37,893 bases of DNA from Desulfobacteraceae bacterium (GTDB lineage Bacteria > Desulfobacterota > Desulfobacteria > Desulfobacterales > Desulfosarcinaceae), in assembly GCA_027025615.1 (NCBI GenBank), contig JALVQM010000067.1, positions 1 through 37,893 of the forward strand. Direction: 5' to 3'. The position numbers were made by a program, and so were the translations under genes. Positions 1 through 8,963 of the stretch are shown here, piece by piece. The notes under the pieces are model-generated. The model worked only from the letters and a program-made list of their open reading frames with translations. It was not told the origin of the DNA and did not search any database. How positions within the stretch are numbered: the stretch's first letter is position 1; each line of letters begins with the position of its first letter.

Positions 1-653
1 ATGCCGCCGGACAAAACCTGGCCCAGTTGCTGTTTGGCTCCGGGGGCTTTGCCACCAAGTTTCTAAAGACCACTGCCGCTCCTTTTATTTCCCGCAGTCT
101 CAGCAAGGGTTTTTATCCAAAGAAAAAAATGGGGCGCCAGATTCCTTTTGAAAAGGGGTTTTTCAGCTTCCTGTCCCGGGGGGTCCGGGCGGCCCGTCCC
201 GTGCAGGGAAGCTACTCGGTAACAATCCGGACCTACCCGACGGATGCCAACGCCGGGGCCAGGATTCAACCCCATGCCACGGTGTTGGAACTTCAATGCG
301 CCAACGGAACCAGGCGGCTTGAGAACCTGAACTACCCGAAAAGCAAGACCTTCAAATGGTCTCCCCAGAATTGCGGAGATGTTACTTTTCAAATCATGGT
401 TGGCAACCTGGTACTGATCAAGCAGTATACCGGTTCCATGGGCTTTGCCCGTTTCCTTAACGATTTCAAATCGGGCCAAAGGATATTCAGACCATCTGAC
501 TTTCCCAACGAGGCCCCGGCCATGAAAAGAATGGGCATAACGTCAATCAAAGCCCGCTATAGGTTCCAGGGACACAAGCCGGTCATCCGCTTGTTGGCCC
601 GCAGCCTTGGCCGGGTGCCGCTGGGGATAGCAAAATGCTGGCAGCAAAAATGA
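1..653 (+). CDS. tssM: TssM (IcmF-like) T6SS membrane-complex protein, C-terminal fragment
   Basis: This is the 3' end of tssM; the reading frame is open from base 3 and the 5' part lies beyond the left edge. TssM is the inner-membrane and periplasmic component that, with TssJ and TssL, forms the trans-envelope channel anchoring the T6SS tail. The visible 217 or so residues match the C-terminal periplasmic domain of the IcmF/TssM family: a beta-rich stretch (VTFQIMVGNLVLIKQYTG), then a GFARFLNDF helix, the SDFP motif and a closing YRFQGHKPVIRL strand. Neighbouring T6SS genes confirm the assignment. The stop overlaps the start of tagF by 19 bases, so the two are probably translationally coupled. 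The N-terminal membrane segments and any NTPase domain cannot be assessed here. The gene order implies that tssJ, tssK and tssL lie to the left. Confidence 0.9.
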   Translation, partial: AAGQNLAQLLFGSGGFATKFLKTTAAPFISRSLSKGFYPKKKMGRQIPFEKGFFSFLSRGVRAARPVQGSYSVTIRTYPTDANAGARIQPHATVLELQCANGTRRLENLNYPKSKTFKWSPQNCGDVTFQIMVGNLVLIKQYTGSMGFARFLNDFKSGQRIFRPSDFPNEAPAMKRMGITSIKARYRFQGHKPVIRLLARSLGRVPLGIAKCWQQK

Positions 654-1429
654 ACGCAATTGGCAGCTGGAATTGGGGTGCTGTCGGCAAACTGCCGGCA
701 GCCGGGGATTTTTTTCAGAAAGGCGACCAGGTCCCCATGCTTGACGCTTTCGCCCATTGGATCCAGACAGGTTTTGGCCAAGTCGCACTGATGAAGAAAA
801 ATAAACCGGAAACCGTCGGACAGCACCGATCATGGAGGTTTTGGGCCGCCGGCATCCGTAAGCATGAACTGGTCTGCGGTTTGAGCCGGGACAGCAGCGA
901 CAGCCTCGGACGCCCTTATCCATTGCTCATGCTGGGACAGGGAGTTTGCAAAGGCTGGCAGCAACACTGGGAACAAATACCGTTGATCCTGGGAAAAGCC
1001 TGGTCGAAAATGGAATACATCGCCGCTCAGGATTACCAGAATCTGGACGAATTCTGGAATGCGCTCAAAACAATTGGTAACGAGGCTTTAGAAAGCCCGA
1101 ACTTCCAGGGAAAAAACGATTTTTTCGGCCCTGTGCTGGAGCTGCGTTTGCAAAAACACCTGAAAGACCTCCAGCAAAACGGCCGCACGGTGATACCCAT
1201 GGATACGGCCGAATCCGGCAACCCGGAGTCCGCAGCTTTCACGTGGCACCAATTGCTGGCCAACCGGCTTCGCAAGCTGCCCCGCGCTGTTTTCATGGGC
1301 GGCACCCTGGAACAATCTTTCATTGTAATATGCCTGGAGCCGCTGACCATTGAAGATTTCATCGAACTGTGGACCGGGCCAAAATTTGAACTGGACCTAT
1401 CAAACCGGATGAGAAACCATGGATCCTGA
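635..1429 (+). CDS. tagF: TagF, T6SS-associated posttranslational repressor
   Basis: A 264-residue protein of the TagF family (DUF2094-type N-terminal domain). The diagnostic motif GAVGKLPAAGDFF starts near residue 16, and the conserved SWRFWAAGI and GRPYPLL blocks follow. In Pseudomonas and Agrobacterium, TagF represses T6SS assembly after translation, partly by binding the Fha protein. An FHA protein is encoded further right in this window, so the same interaction is plausible. Start choice: the ATG at 635 has a GGGGAT sequence at a workable distance upstream. An alternative ATG at 650 overlaps the tssM stop as ATGA and would remove five residues. The 3' end overlaps tssA by 11 bases. Family assignment is firm; repression here is inferred from homologues. 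Confidence 0.9.
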   Translation: MLAAKMNAIGSWNWGAVGKLPAAGDFFQKGDQVPMLDAFAHWIQTGFGQVALMKKNKPETVGQHRSWRFWAAGIRKHELVCGLSRDSSDSLGRPYPLLMLGQGVCKGWQQHWEQIPLILGKAWSKMEYIAAQDYQNLDEFWNALKTIGNEALESPNFQGKNDFFGPVLELRLQKHLKDLQQNGRTVIPMDTAESGNPESAAFTWHQLLANRLRKLPRAVFMGGTLEQSFIVICLEPLTIEDFIELWTGPKFELDLSNRMRNHGS

Positions 1430-2975
1430 AAAACTCGGCAAGGAACCCATCCCGGGGGACAACCCTGCGGGAAGTGACATTCGCTACGAGCCTGAATTTG
1501 AACAAATCCAGGCTGAAATCGACAAGCTTTCATCGCCCACGGCCAGCGGACAAGTTGACTGGCAACAGGTTGTAAATCTGGCCAGCGGCCTGCTGGCTGA
1601 AAAATCCAAGGACCTCAAGGTTGCAGGATACCTTGCCGTGGGATTGATTCATACCCGCAAAATAGAAGGCCTGGCTGATGGCCTGACAATCCTGCGGACC
1701 ATGCTGGAAGAATACTGGGACAATCTCTATCCCAAGAAAAAAAGAATGCGCGGACGTGTCGGGGCTCTTACCTGGTGGATGGATAAAACCGAGGCCCTGC
1801 TTGAAAAACTGGCTAACACAACCATTGAGGCCGAACTTGCCGCCAGCATTAAGGAAAACCTCCGGCAAATCGATGAAATACTGGCTGAAAAAATGCCTGA
1901 ACCACCACTGTTGATGCCCCTGATCCGCAAGGCAGAAGCGCTGCCGATCAAAGAGGTTAAAAAACAGGAAAGCGGACAGCCAAAGCCTGCCGCCGTTCAA
2001 AAAACGGATAAACCGGCACCTGCCGGGGCCGTTGCGCCTGCAGCCGAGTCTGAGGTCATTTCAACCGAGAAAGACGCCCTCAAGACGGTTTCAGCGGCCC
2101 TCCAAAAAATTCAACAAGCCTCAGGTTTTCTGCTTGAACACAACCTGTCAGATCCAACTGCCTTTGCCCTGCGACGCATCGCCTGTTGGAGTCGGGTAAT
2201 CGATCTGCCTCCGGCCAGCGAGGGACGCACCCAGATCCCGCCACCACCGCCCCAGGTTCTCGAGGAACTGGAACAATTACAGGCCAATTCCCAGTGGGAA
2301 GCCCTGGTTATCGCCGCTGAAAAACGTCTCTCCCAGTATATTTTCTGGTTCGACCTCAATCGCTTGTCAGCCGAGGCCCTGTCATCGATGGGAGACCGCC
2401 ACCTGCCGGCTGTCGAGACCATCTGCCAGCAAACCGCTTTTACAACGGCCCGGCTCGACGGTGTCCAGAACCTTGCTTTTTCAGACGGCACTCCATTTGC
2501 CGACCAGCAAACCAAGGCCTGGCTGCAATCCATAGCTTTCGGCAACCCACAAACAGTCGCACCTGCGGCAAATGTGCCAGGTACTGGTGCAGACAGCGAC
2601 GAAATGGACCAGGTACTGGCTGAAGCCAGAAAACTTGCCAAGAAACGCAAGCTGGCCCAAGCGGTCAAACTGGTCCAGGATAAAATGCTTAAAAGTACAG
2701 GATTGCGCCGGCAATTTAAATGGCGGATGGCCATAGCCAAACTGCTGCTGGAAGCCAAAAAAGCAGACCTTGCCCGTCCCCAGCTGGAGCAGCTCCTTGA
2801 AACCATTGAACGTTTCGACCTGGAAAATTGGGAACCAGCCCTGGCCCTTGAAGGCCTGACCACAGCCCTGTCGGGTTTCAGGCTCGCCGCCGACAAGCAA
2901 GTGCGGGCCCGCTGCGACACGCTCTTGATGCGGATAGCCGCCATCGACCCGGCAGCGGCCATTGGTGCGGGCTGA
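1419..2975 (+). CDS. tssA: TssA, T6SS sheath/baseplate assembly cap protein
   Basis: A 518-residue TssA. The N-terminal ImpA_N domain covers roughly residues 10–125, with the typical IPGDNPAGSDIRYEPEFEQIQ opening in shortened consensus form (GDNPAGSDIRYEPEF) and a YWDNLYP motif. An Ala/Pro/Lys-rich linker (about 170–215) leads into a C-terminal helical VasJ-type region (about 220–510). TssA docks on the baseplate and stays at the distal end during sheath polymerisation. The C-terminal region type defines subclasses that differ in ring symmetry; this one looks like the VasJ-containing subclass, not the short TssA1 form. It overlaps tagF at its start and is followed by a 62-base AT-rich gap before tssB, the first real gap in the operon. 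Confidence 0.9.
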   Translation: MDPEKLGKEPIPGDNPAGSDIRYEPEFEQIQAEIDKLSSPTASGQVDWQQVVNLASGLLAEKSKDLKVAGYLAVGLIHTRKIEGLADGLTILRTMLEEYWDNLYPKKKRMRGRVGALTWWMDKTEALLEKLANTTIEAELAASIKENLRQIDEILAEKMPEPPLLMPLIRKAEALPIKEVKKQESGQPKPAAVQKTDKPAPAGAVAPAAESEVISTEKDALKTVSAALQKIQQASGFLLEHNLSDPTAFALRRIACWSRVIDLPPASEGRTQIPPPPPQVLEELEQLQANSQWEALVIAAEKRLSQYIFWFDLNRLSAEALSSMGDRHLPAVETICQQTAFTTARLDGVQNLAFSDGTPFADQQTKAWLQSIAFGNPQTVAPAANVPGTGADSDEMDQVLAEARKLAKKRKLAQAVKLVQDKMLKSTGLRRQFKWRMAIAKLLLEAKKADLARPQLEQLLETIERFDLENWEPALALEGLTTALSGFRLAADKQVRARCDTLLMRIAAIDPAAAIGAG

Positions 2976-2987
2976 TTTTTGATAAAC

Positions 2988-2999
2988 AAGCAATTGCTT
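2988..2999. promoter_or_regulatory. Perfect 12-bp palindrome upstream of tssB
   Basis: AAGCAATTGCTT reads the same on both strands and sits in the AT-rich gap between tssA and tssB, 38 bases before the tssB start. A TTGATA hexamer lies just left (2979–2984), but I see no well-spaced −10 box. It could be an operator or a chance palindrome. A single copy was noticed. Confidence 0.25.
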
Positions 3000-3037
3000 A
3001 AACCTTTTTAAACACAAACACAGTAAAGGGGGTCCCC

Positions 3038-3535
3038 ATGGCAAAAGAAGGAACCGTTGCCCCGAAAGAAAGAGTCAACATCGTCTACCGACCGGCGACC
3101 GGTGACGCCAAAGAAGAGGTGGAATTGCCGTTGAAGCTGCTGGTACTTGGAGATTTCACTCTCCAGGAAGACGAGCGCATGCTTGAAGAGCGCGAGCCGG
3201 TCAACGTGGACAAGGACAACTTCGACGAGGTGCTCAAAGCCCAAAACCTCAATCTGGACATCACGGTGGCCAACAAGCTGTCGGAAGATCCGGATGAGGA
3301 GATGAGTGTTTCGCTGAAGTTCGAGTCTCTGAAGGATTTCAACCCGGAGGCCGTTGCCCAGAACACCCCGGAACTCAAAAAGTTATTGGAGCTGCGGGAA
3401 GCCTTGAACGCTCTCAAGGGTCCCATGAGCAACCGCCCCGAGTTCCGTAAAAAGATCCAGCAAATCATCCAGGACGAAGCAGCCCGCGAAGAACTGCTCA
3501 AGGAGCTGAAGCTGGACGAGGACAAAGACAAATAA
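3038..3535 (+). CDS. tssB: TssB, small subunit of the T6SS contractile sheath
   Basis: A 165-residue TssB (VipA/IglA family, DUF770). The N-terminal block RVNIVYRPATG and the strand LPLKLLVLGDFT are characteristic; the rest includes the conserved NLDITVANKL and a helical, highly charged C-terminus. With TssC it polymerises into the cytoplasmic sheath whose contraction drives the Hcp tube and VgrG spike out of the cell; ClpV then disassembles it. The length is typical. A purine-rich ribosome site (AAAGGGGG) precedes the ATG, and tssC follows after 26 bases, fitting equimolar production of the two sheath subunits. No anomalies seen. Confidence 0.95.
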   Translation: MAKEGTVAPKERVNIVYRPATGDAKEEVELPLKLLVLGDFTLQEDERMLEEREPVNVDKDNFDEVLKAQNLNLDITVANKLSEDPDEEMSVSLKFESLKDFNPEAVAQNTPELKKLLELREALNALKGPMSNRPEFRKKIQQIIQDEAAREELLKELKLDEDKDK

Positions 3536-3561
3536 CTAGCAAATAAAAGGAGGTACAGGGT

Positions 3562-5049
3562 ATGGCTGAAGAACGCCAAGAGCAACAGCAGGCAGCCGAG
3601 CAAACCGGTGAGGCGGCGCCATCGTTGCTGGATGACATTGTTACCGCCACGCGTCTCAAGCCGGCCGATGAAGGCTACTCCATAGCCAGGCGCGGCGTCC
3701 AGGCTTTCATTGCCAACCTGGTTGAACCAGGTCGCAAGGTAGATAAAATTTCAAATGCCCTGGTCGATGAGATGATTGCTGAAATCGACCGCAAGTTAAG
3801 TACCCAACTGGACGAAATCCTGCATAACCCTGATTTTCAGAAATTGGAATCGGCCTGGCGTTCATTGAAATTTTTAGTGGATCGCACTGACTTCAGGGAA
3901 AACATCAAGATTGAAATTCTCAATGTCAGCAAGGAAGACCTGCTGGAAGATTTCGAAGACGCTCCTGAAATTCCCCAATCAGGTCTTTACAAGACGGTTT
4001 ACACGGCAGAATACGGACAATTTGGGGGCCAACCTTACGGCAACATAATCGCCAATTACGAATTCGGCCCCGGCCCCCAGGACATAAAACTGCTCCAGAA
4101 CGTGGCAGCGGTTGCCGCCATGGCTCATGCCCCGTTCATTGCCGCTGCAGGGCCCCAGTTCTTTGGAGTTGAAAATTTCAACGAGCTTCCCAACCTTAAG
4201 GACCTGCGGTCGATTTTCGAAGGCCCCCAGTATGCCAAGTGGCAATCTTTCCGTGAATCGGAAGATGCCCGTTACGTTGGGCTTACTTTGCCTCGCTTTT
4301 TGTTGCGCCTTCCCTATGGCCCGGACACCCAGCCGGTCAAGGCTTTCAATTACCATGAAGATGTTTCAGATTCTCATGAGCGTTACCTGTGGGGCAACGC
4401 CGCTTTTGCCTTTGCCACCCGTTTAACCGACAGCTTTGCCAAGTACCGCTGGTGCACCAACATCATCGGCCCAATGGGCGGAGGTACCGTAGAAGATCTG
4501 CCTCTGCATCAGTTCGAAGCCATGGGCGCGGTTCAGACCAAGATTCCCACCGAAGTCCTGATATCCGAACGACGCGAGTTTGAATTGTCCGAAGAAGGTT
4601 TCATCGCCCTGACCATGCGCAAGGGCAGCGATAACGCCTGCTTTTTCTCGGCAAACTCGGTCCAGAAGCCCAAATTTTTCGGAAACAGCAAAGAGGGCAA
4701 AGAAGCAGAACTCAATTACAAGCTCGGTACCCAGCTACCGTACATGTATGTTGCCAACCGCCTGGCTCACTATCTGAAAGTAATTCAGCGGGAAAACATC
4801 GGCAGCTGGAAAGAACGCGGGGACCTTGAAAGGGAGCTGAATTCCTGGATCAGGCAGTACGTAGCCGACCAGGACAATCCACCGGCTTCGGTGCGCAGCC
4901 GCAAGCCACTGCGCAGGGCACTGATAACAGTTGAAGACGTGGAAGGCGAACCCGGATGGTACAAGGTAGGCATGAAGGTTCGTCCGCACTTCAAGTACAT
5001 GGGCGCCTTTTTTACCCTGTCTCTGGTAGGCAAACTGGACAAGGAGTAA
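3562..5049 (+). CDS. tssC: TssC, large subunit of the T6SS contractile sheath
   Basis: A 495-residue TssC (VipB/EvpB/IglB family, DUF877). Recognisable blocks are FQKLESAWRSLKFLVDRTD (residues about 93–111), the YGNIIANYEFGPGPQDIKLL region, RYLWGNAAFAFATRLTDSF, and the C-terminal YKVGMKVRPHFKYMGAFF segment. TssC intertwines with TssB to form the sheath, and its N-terminal helix is the known docking site for ClpV in other systems. Length and motif order are normal. It has a strong AAAAGGAGG ribosome site upstream of the ATG. The following 59-base AT-rich gap before hcp contains a weak promoter-like pair (TTGAAA at 5068–5073, TAAAGA at 5091–5096), so hcp may have extra transcription of its own. 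Confidence 0.96.
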   Translation: MAEERQEQQQAAEQTGEAAPSLLDDIVTATRLKPADEGYSIARRGVQAFIANLVEPGRKVDKISNALVDEMIAEIDRKLSTQLDEILHNPDFQKLESAWRSLKFLVDRTDFRENIKIEILNVSKEDLLEDFEDAPEIPQSGLYKTVYTAEYGQFGGQPYGNIIANYEFGPGPQDIKLLQNVAAVAAMAHAPFIAAAGPQFFGVENFNELPNLKDLRSIFEGPQYAKWQSFRESEDARYVGLTLPRFLLRLPYGPDTQPVKAFNYHEDVSDSHERYLWGNAAFAFATRLTDSFAKYRWCTNIIGPMGGGTVEDLPLHQFEAMGAVQTKIPTEVLISERREFELSEEGFIALTMRKGSDNACFFSANSVQKPKFFGNSKEGKEAELNYKLGTQLPYMYVANRLAHYLKVIQRENIGSWKERGDLERELNSWIRQYVADQDNPPASVRSRKPLRRALITVEDVEGEPGWYKVGMKVRPHFKYMGAFFTLSLVGKLDKE

Positions 5050-5108
5050 TCCAATAACTCAGATTAATTGAAACAAACATTCTTACTATTTAAAGAAGGA
5101 GGATTGTC

Positions 5109-5624
5109 ATGCCAACCCCTGCTTACATGTCGATTGAAGGCCAAAACCAGGGAAATATTACTGAAAATGCATTTACCGCTGAAAGTGTGGGCAACATCTA
5201 CCAGGAAGGCCACGAAAACGAGATCATGGTATATGCTTTCAACCACGAACTGTCGGTACCCACCAGCACCCAGAGCGGTCAGCCCACGGGTCAAAGGACA
5301 CACAAGCCCATGACCATAACCAAAATCTTCGACAAGTCTTCACCCCTGCTTTACACTGCCCTTACCACAGGAGAAGTGCTCACCAAGTGTGAAATCAAGT
5401 GGTACCGTACCAGCATAGACGGCAGGCAGGAACATTACTTTACCATTGCACTGGAAGACGCCATCGTCACCAACATACGGGCCTACATGCCCAACTGCCA
5501 GGATCCGAGCCAAGCCCATTTCACTCACCTGGAAGATGTATCTTTTACCTATCGCAAGATAAAGTGGACTCATGAAACTGCCAGCACAGCAGGTGAAGAC
5601 GACTGGCGTACACCGGTAACCTAG
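5109..5624 (+). CDS. hcp: Hcp (TssD), T6SS inner-tube protein
   Basis: A 171-residue Hcp. It has the standard opening PAYMSIEGQNQGNITENAF, the HELSVPTSTQSGQPTGQRTHKP loop (long loop between early strands) and the late FTYRKIKWTHE strand. Hcp hexamers stack into the tube that is propelled by sheath contraction and can also carry small effectors in the ring lumen. There is no C-terminal toxin extension. A near-perfect ribosome site (AAGGAGGA) precedes the ATG. It is followed by a GC-rich hairpin, which may separate Hcp levels from those of the downstream baseplate genes. It is the only hcp in the window. Confidence 0.95.
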   Translation: MPTPAYMSIEGQNQGNITENAFTAESVGNIYQEGHENEIMVYAFNHELSVPTSTQSGQPTGQRTHKPMTITKIFDKSSPLLYTALTTGEVLTKCEIKWYRTSIDGRQEHYFTIALEDAIVTNIRAYMPNCQDPSQAHFTHLEDVSFTYRKIKWTHETASTAGEDDWRTPVT

Positions 5625-5656
5625 GCCTTGGCACCAAGGGCCAATGTTAATAGGCA

Positions 5657-5674
5657 GGCGGCCGTCAGGCCGCC
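5657..5674 (+). promoter_or_regulatory. GC-rich hairpin between hcp and tssE
   Basis: GGCGGCC and GGCCGCC form a perfect 7-bp stem around the loop GTCA; AGGC (5652–5655) and GCCT (5677–5680) can extend it after a small internal loop. No T-run follows, so it is not a standard intrinsic terminator. A leaky terminator or an mRNA-stabilising 3' hairpin for hcp would fit the usual excess of Hcp over baseplate proteins. The function is inferred. Confidence 0.5.
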
Positions 5675-5693
5675 CGGCCTGAAATGAACAGCG

Positions 5694-6107
5694 ATGAAAG
5701 AACACCGCTTGATGGATCGCATCAGATTGCTGGCCAAAAACCCAAACCGGAGGTTCAGCGACGACCCCCGGGAGATGATCCGTTCCATCCAGATGCATCT
5801 GCAGCGAATATTAAATACGCGCCGTGGCAGTGTACCGATTGCCGCCGACTACGGGGTGCCGGATTTTACCGATTACATGAGTACTTATCCCGAGTCCCAG
5901 CGAGATATCGAAAAAGCATTAAAGCAGACTATCCAGAGGTTCGAGCCGCGTCTGAAATCTGTTCGGGTTACATTTTTACCCCAGGAAGAAAATTTTTTAA
6001 CCCTTAATTTTGAAATAAAGGCCAAGTTAGCCCTAGGCAACGGGCGGGAACCCATTATTTTTGAAAGCATGATTGACTCTGACGGGCATATAAAGATCAA
6101 AACATGA
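5694..6107 (+). CDS. tssE: TssE, T6SS baseplate wedge protein (gp25-like)
   Basis: A 137-residue TssE of the phage T4 gp25 family. The signature RRGSVPIAADYGVPDF lies near residues 43–58 and is followed by the family's helix and closing strands (FLTLNFEIKAKL). TssE is a small baseplate wedge subunit needed to initiate sheath assembly. The start is uncertain: no good ribosome site precedes the ATG at 5694, and an in-frame ATG at 5712 would give a product six residues shorter. Translation may depend on read-through from hcp past the GC-rich hairpin. A gap of 79 bases separates it from tssF. Confidence 0.92.
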   Translation: MKEHRLMDRIRLLAKNPNRRFSDDPREMIRSIQMHLQRILNTRRGSVPIAADYGVPDFTDYMSTYPESQRDIEKALKQTIQRFEPRLKSVRVTFLPQEENFLTLNFEIKAKLALGNGREPIIFESMIDSDGHIKIKT

Positions 6108-6186
6108 TTGTTCAGCGGACCTGGAAAAAAGTTTTACAAGATTTTCACTTTTCGGCAATACCACTAAACATGAGAAAAGGTTTTTG

Positions 6187-7917
6187 ATGTTCAACCGATA
6201 TTTCCAGCAGGAACTTGCCAACCTTAAAGAGCTGGGGGCCGAATTTTCACGTAAGCACCCGGCCGTTGCCCCCATGCTGAGCGGGCTTTCCGCCGATCCT
6301 GACGTGGAACGGCTGCTTGAGGGGGTGGCCTTCCTGACGGCCATGCTGCGGCAGAAACTTGACGACGATTTTCCTGAAATTATTCACGAACTCTTCCAGC
6401 TGATCTGGCCCCATTTTTTAAGACCCATTCCGGCGACCTCCATTGTGGCTTTCACACCTAAGGCGGCATTAAAACAGGCGGTCAGGGTTAAACGGGGCAC
6501 CCTTTTGGCTTCGGTGCCGGTGGAAGGAACATCCTGTCTTTTCAAAACCTGTTATGACGTGGAGGTTCAACCCTTGGGCCTGGAAGCGGCCAATGTGGAA
6601 GACAAACCAGGACATCCTCCCCGGATTACCCTGCACCTGAAGCTCCAGGGCCTGGAGCTTCAAAAGTGGCAAACCGACAGGATTCGTTTCCATGTAAGCG
6701 GAGATTATCCCAGGGCGGCCGACACCTTTTTCCTGTTGTTACGCCACCTGCAACGGATCGTGCTTCGTAATGAAAATGGTTCGGCTTGCATCCTGCCCCC
6801 GGAAGCTCTCCAGGCGGTAGGAATGGGACCAGAACAAAGCCTGCTGCCCTATCCGCCCCAGTCCTTCCCGTCCTACAGGATTTTACAGGAATATTTTGTT
6901 TTACCTGAAAAATATCTTTTCCTGGAATTAAAAGGTTTTGATCGATGGCAAAAGCGGGGACCGGGAGACCGTTTTGAAATCATCTTCGAACTGAAAAAAC
7001 CTCCCTTTGGACTGCCTCCTTTAAGGAGACAAGACATTGTGCTTTTTGCCACACCGGTTGTAAACATCTTTGAGCACGAGGCCGAACCGGTCAGGCTTGA
7101 TCATCGCCGCCATGAATACCTGGTGCAACCCAGTGGCGGCCACAAGGACCAATACCAGGTATATGCGGTTGATGCTGTTACCGGTTTCAGCCAGGGGACA
7201 GCACGGGAACGTACCTTTGTGCCTTTTGAAGTGTTCGCTCCCAGGCAACAGGGGCATCCCGTCTTCCATACCCGTATTCAGCGTTCACCGGTAAGGCCAG
7301 GTTTTGATTTTTATATTTCAGTGGTTTACCCGCAAAACCAGGTCCCTCCACGGCCGGAAACCCTTTCGATGCACCTGCGCTGCACCAACGGGTTTCTTCC
7401 CGAAGCCCTGCAAACAGGCGACATTTGCCGTCCTACCAGCAGCTGTCCGGAGCTGGTGGATTTTACCAACATCCGCCCTCCAACGGCCAATATACTGCCA
7501 CCTCTGGGCCAAAACCTTCTTTGGCGCCTGGTTTCCCACCTTTGCCTTAACTACCGTTCCCTGGCATCGGCAGAAAACCTCAAGGCTCTGCTGGCGTTGT
7601 ATAATTTCGAGGAAAATCGCGACCGCCCAGCATTTCTGGCCAACCAGAAACGGATAGATGGAATCCAGACCGTGGAAAGCCTGCCGGCCGACAGGCTGGT
7701 CGACGGGATAATAATGCGTGGTCGGGATATAAAGCTGGGGTTACGCCAGGATCATTATGCCGGTCCCGGCGATCTGTTTCTCTTTGGAACAGTCCTGGAC
7801 GCTTTTTTTGGCGCTTATGCCGCAATCAACAGTTTTACCCGGCTGGTAATCAGAGAATCTCTGAAAGGCGAGCAATACCAATGGCCTGCACGGATAGGAG
7901 ATCACCTGCTGATATGA
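6187..7917 (+). CDS. tssF: TssF, T6SS baseplate protein
   Basis: A 576-residue TssF (VasA/ImpG, DUF879), the major wedge scaffold of the T6SS baseplate that works as a complex with TssG. The N-terminus MFNRYFQQELANLKELGAEF and the DDFPEIIHELFQLIWPHFLRPIPA stretch (shortened here) are typical, as is the C-terminal GDLFLFGTVLDAFFGAYAAINSF region. I chose the ATG at 6187 although a TTG immediately upstream also keeps the frame; AGAAAAGG at 6173–6180 is the likely ribosome site. Length is normal for the family. The stop codon overlaps the start of tssG in an ATGA motif, which fits obligate TssF–TssG partnership. Confidence 0.94.
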   Translation: MFNRYFQQELANLKELGAEFSRKHPAVAPMLSGLSADPDVERLLEGVAFLTAMLRQKLDDDFPEIIHELFQLIWPHFLRPIPATSIVAFTPKAALKQAVRVKRGTLLASVPVEGTSCLFKTCYDVEVQPLGLEAANVEDKPGHPPRITLHLKLQGLELQKWQTDRIRFHVSGDYPRAADTFFLLLRHLQRIVLRNENGSACILPPEALQAVGMGPEQSLLPYPPQSFPSYRILQEYFVLPEKYLFLELKGFDRWQKRGPGDRFEIIFELKKPPFGLPPLRRQDIVLFATPVVNIFEHEAEPVRLDHRRHEYLVQPSGGHKDQYQVYAVDAVTGFSQGTARERTFVPFEVFAPRQQGHPVFHTRIQRSPVRPGFDFYISVVYPQNQVPPRPETLSMHLRCTNGFLPEALQTGDICRPTSSCPELVDFTNIRPPTANILPPLGQNLLWRLVSHLCLNYRSLASAENLKALLALYNFEENRDRPAFLANQKRIDGIQTVESLPADRLVDGIIMRGRDIKLGLRQDHYAGPGDLFLFGTVLDAFFGAYAAINSFTRLVIRESLKGEQYQWPARIGDHLLI

Positions 7918-8963
7918 AAAAGAAAACCAGCAAAGTTCAGGTGGATCAGCTGTTACAACAAGCCTACGAATTCTCCTTTTTCCAGGCGATCCGCCTTCTC
8001 CGCCAGGCCTGCCGGCAAGAGCCAAAGCAGGCGGATATCAGGGTGCGCCCCAAGCTGTTCCTCGGTTTTCCGGCTGCTGATATAGACCGCGTAACAGTGG
8101 AAAAAAACAACGACCGCAAGCTTTATTGCATGACAGCCAATTTTCTTGGGCTTTACGGGGTTTCCTCCCCCCTGCCCATATTTTATACTGAAGACCTGAT
8201 TGAAGAGCGGGCCCAGGACGAATCGGTCAGCCGGGATTTCCTGGACATCTTCAATCACCGGCTTTACGACCTGCTTTTCGAATGCTGGCGCAAGTACCGT
8301 CTTTTTTTCCAGGTCAACGAGTACAATGACCAAACGGTAAAAGAACGGCTGTACTGCCTTTTAGGCCTTGGCTCCGGCACGGCGCGCAAGGAAATGGACA
8401 ATTCCCGGCGACTTTTGCGCTACCTGGGATTATTTACCCAGTTTCCCCGCAGCGCCACCGGCTTGTCCACCCTGCTTTCCGATGCCCTTAAAAATGTTCC
8501 TATAACCATCATTCCCTGCATTGCCCGCAAGGCGAGGATTGCCGAGGATCAACGTTTTTCCCTTGGCCGGGCCAACTGCCGCCTGGGCGGAAACTCATAC
8601 CTTGGAAACCAGGTCCGGGACCGGATGGGTAAATTTCGCATAAGGATCGGTCCCCTGGATCAGGAAAAGTTTCTGTTTTTCACCCCCGGAAACCCGGGAT
8701 ACAGCGAGCTTGCCGAGCTGACCTCGTTGTATCTCAACCAGCCCCTTGAATGCGAGGCCGAGCTGGTAATGGCACCCGGCCAAGCCCAAACTACCTGCCT
8801 GGGTAAAAAACCGCGGGCCTGTCTGGGGGTAAACACCTGGGTTTTCGGCGGACATACTATCGATCGCCAGATGGAAATCCGCTTTGCCGTCAGACAACCT
8901 CAAACCACCCCGGCCCCAGGAACCGCAAATGGTCCGGCCGAAGAGGAAAGGATAGCATCATGA
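7914..8963 (+). CDS. tssG: TssG, T6SS baseplate protein
   Basis: A 349-residue TssG (VasB/ImpH, DUF1305). The family's opening motif appears as FSFFQAIRLLRQ near residues 20–31, followed by FLGFPAADIDRV and NFLGLYGVSSPLP. TssG bridges two TssF copies in the baseplate wedge. Start choice: the frame is also open from an ATG at 7881, but the ATG at 7914 forms an ATGA overlap with the tssF stop, has AGGAGA upstream and begins right at the conserved region. The C-terminus ends in a short Pro/Ala-rich tail. Its stop overlaps the tssH start, again as ATGA. Confidence 0.93.
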   Translation: MKKKTSKVQVDQLLQQAYEFSFFQAIRLLRQACRQEPKQADIRVRPKLFLGFPAADIDRVTVEKNNDRKLYCMTANFLGLYGVSSPLPIFYTEDLIEERAQDESVSRDFLDIFNHRLYDLLFECWRKYRLFFQVNEYNDQTVKERLYCLLGLGSGTARKEMDNSRRLLRYLGLFTQFPRSATGLSTLLSDALKNVPITIIPCIARKARIAEDQRFSLGRANCRLGGNSYLGNQVRDRMGKFRIRIGPLDQEKFLFFTPGNPGYSELAELTSLYLNQPLECEAELVMAPGQAQTTCLGKKPRACLGVNTWVFGGHTIDRQMEIRFAVRQPQTTPAPGTANGPAEEERIAS

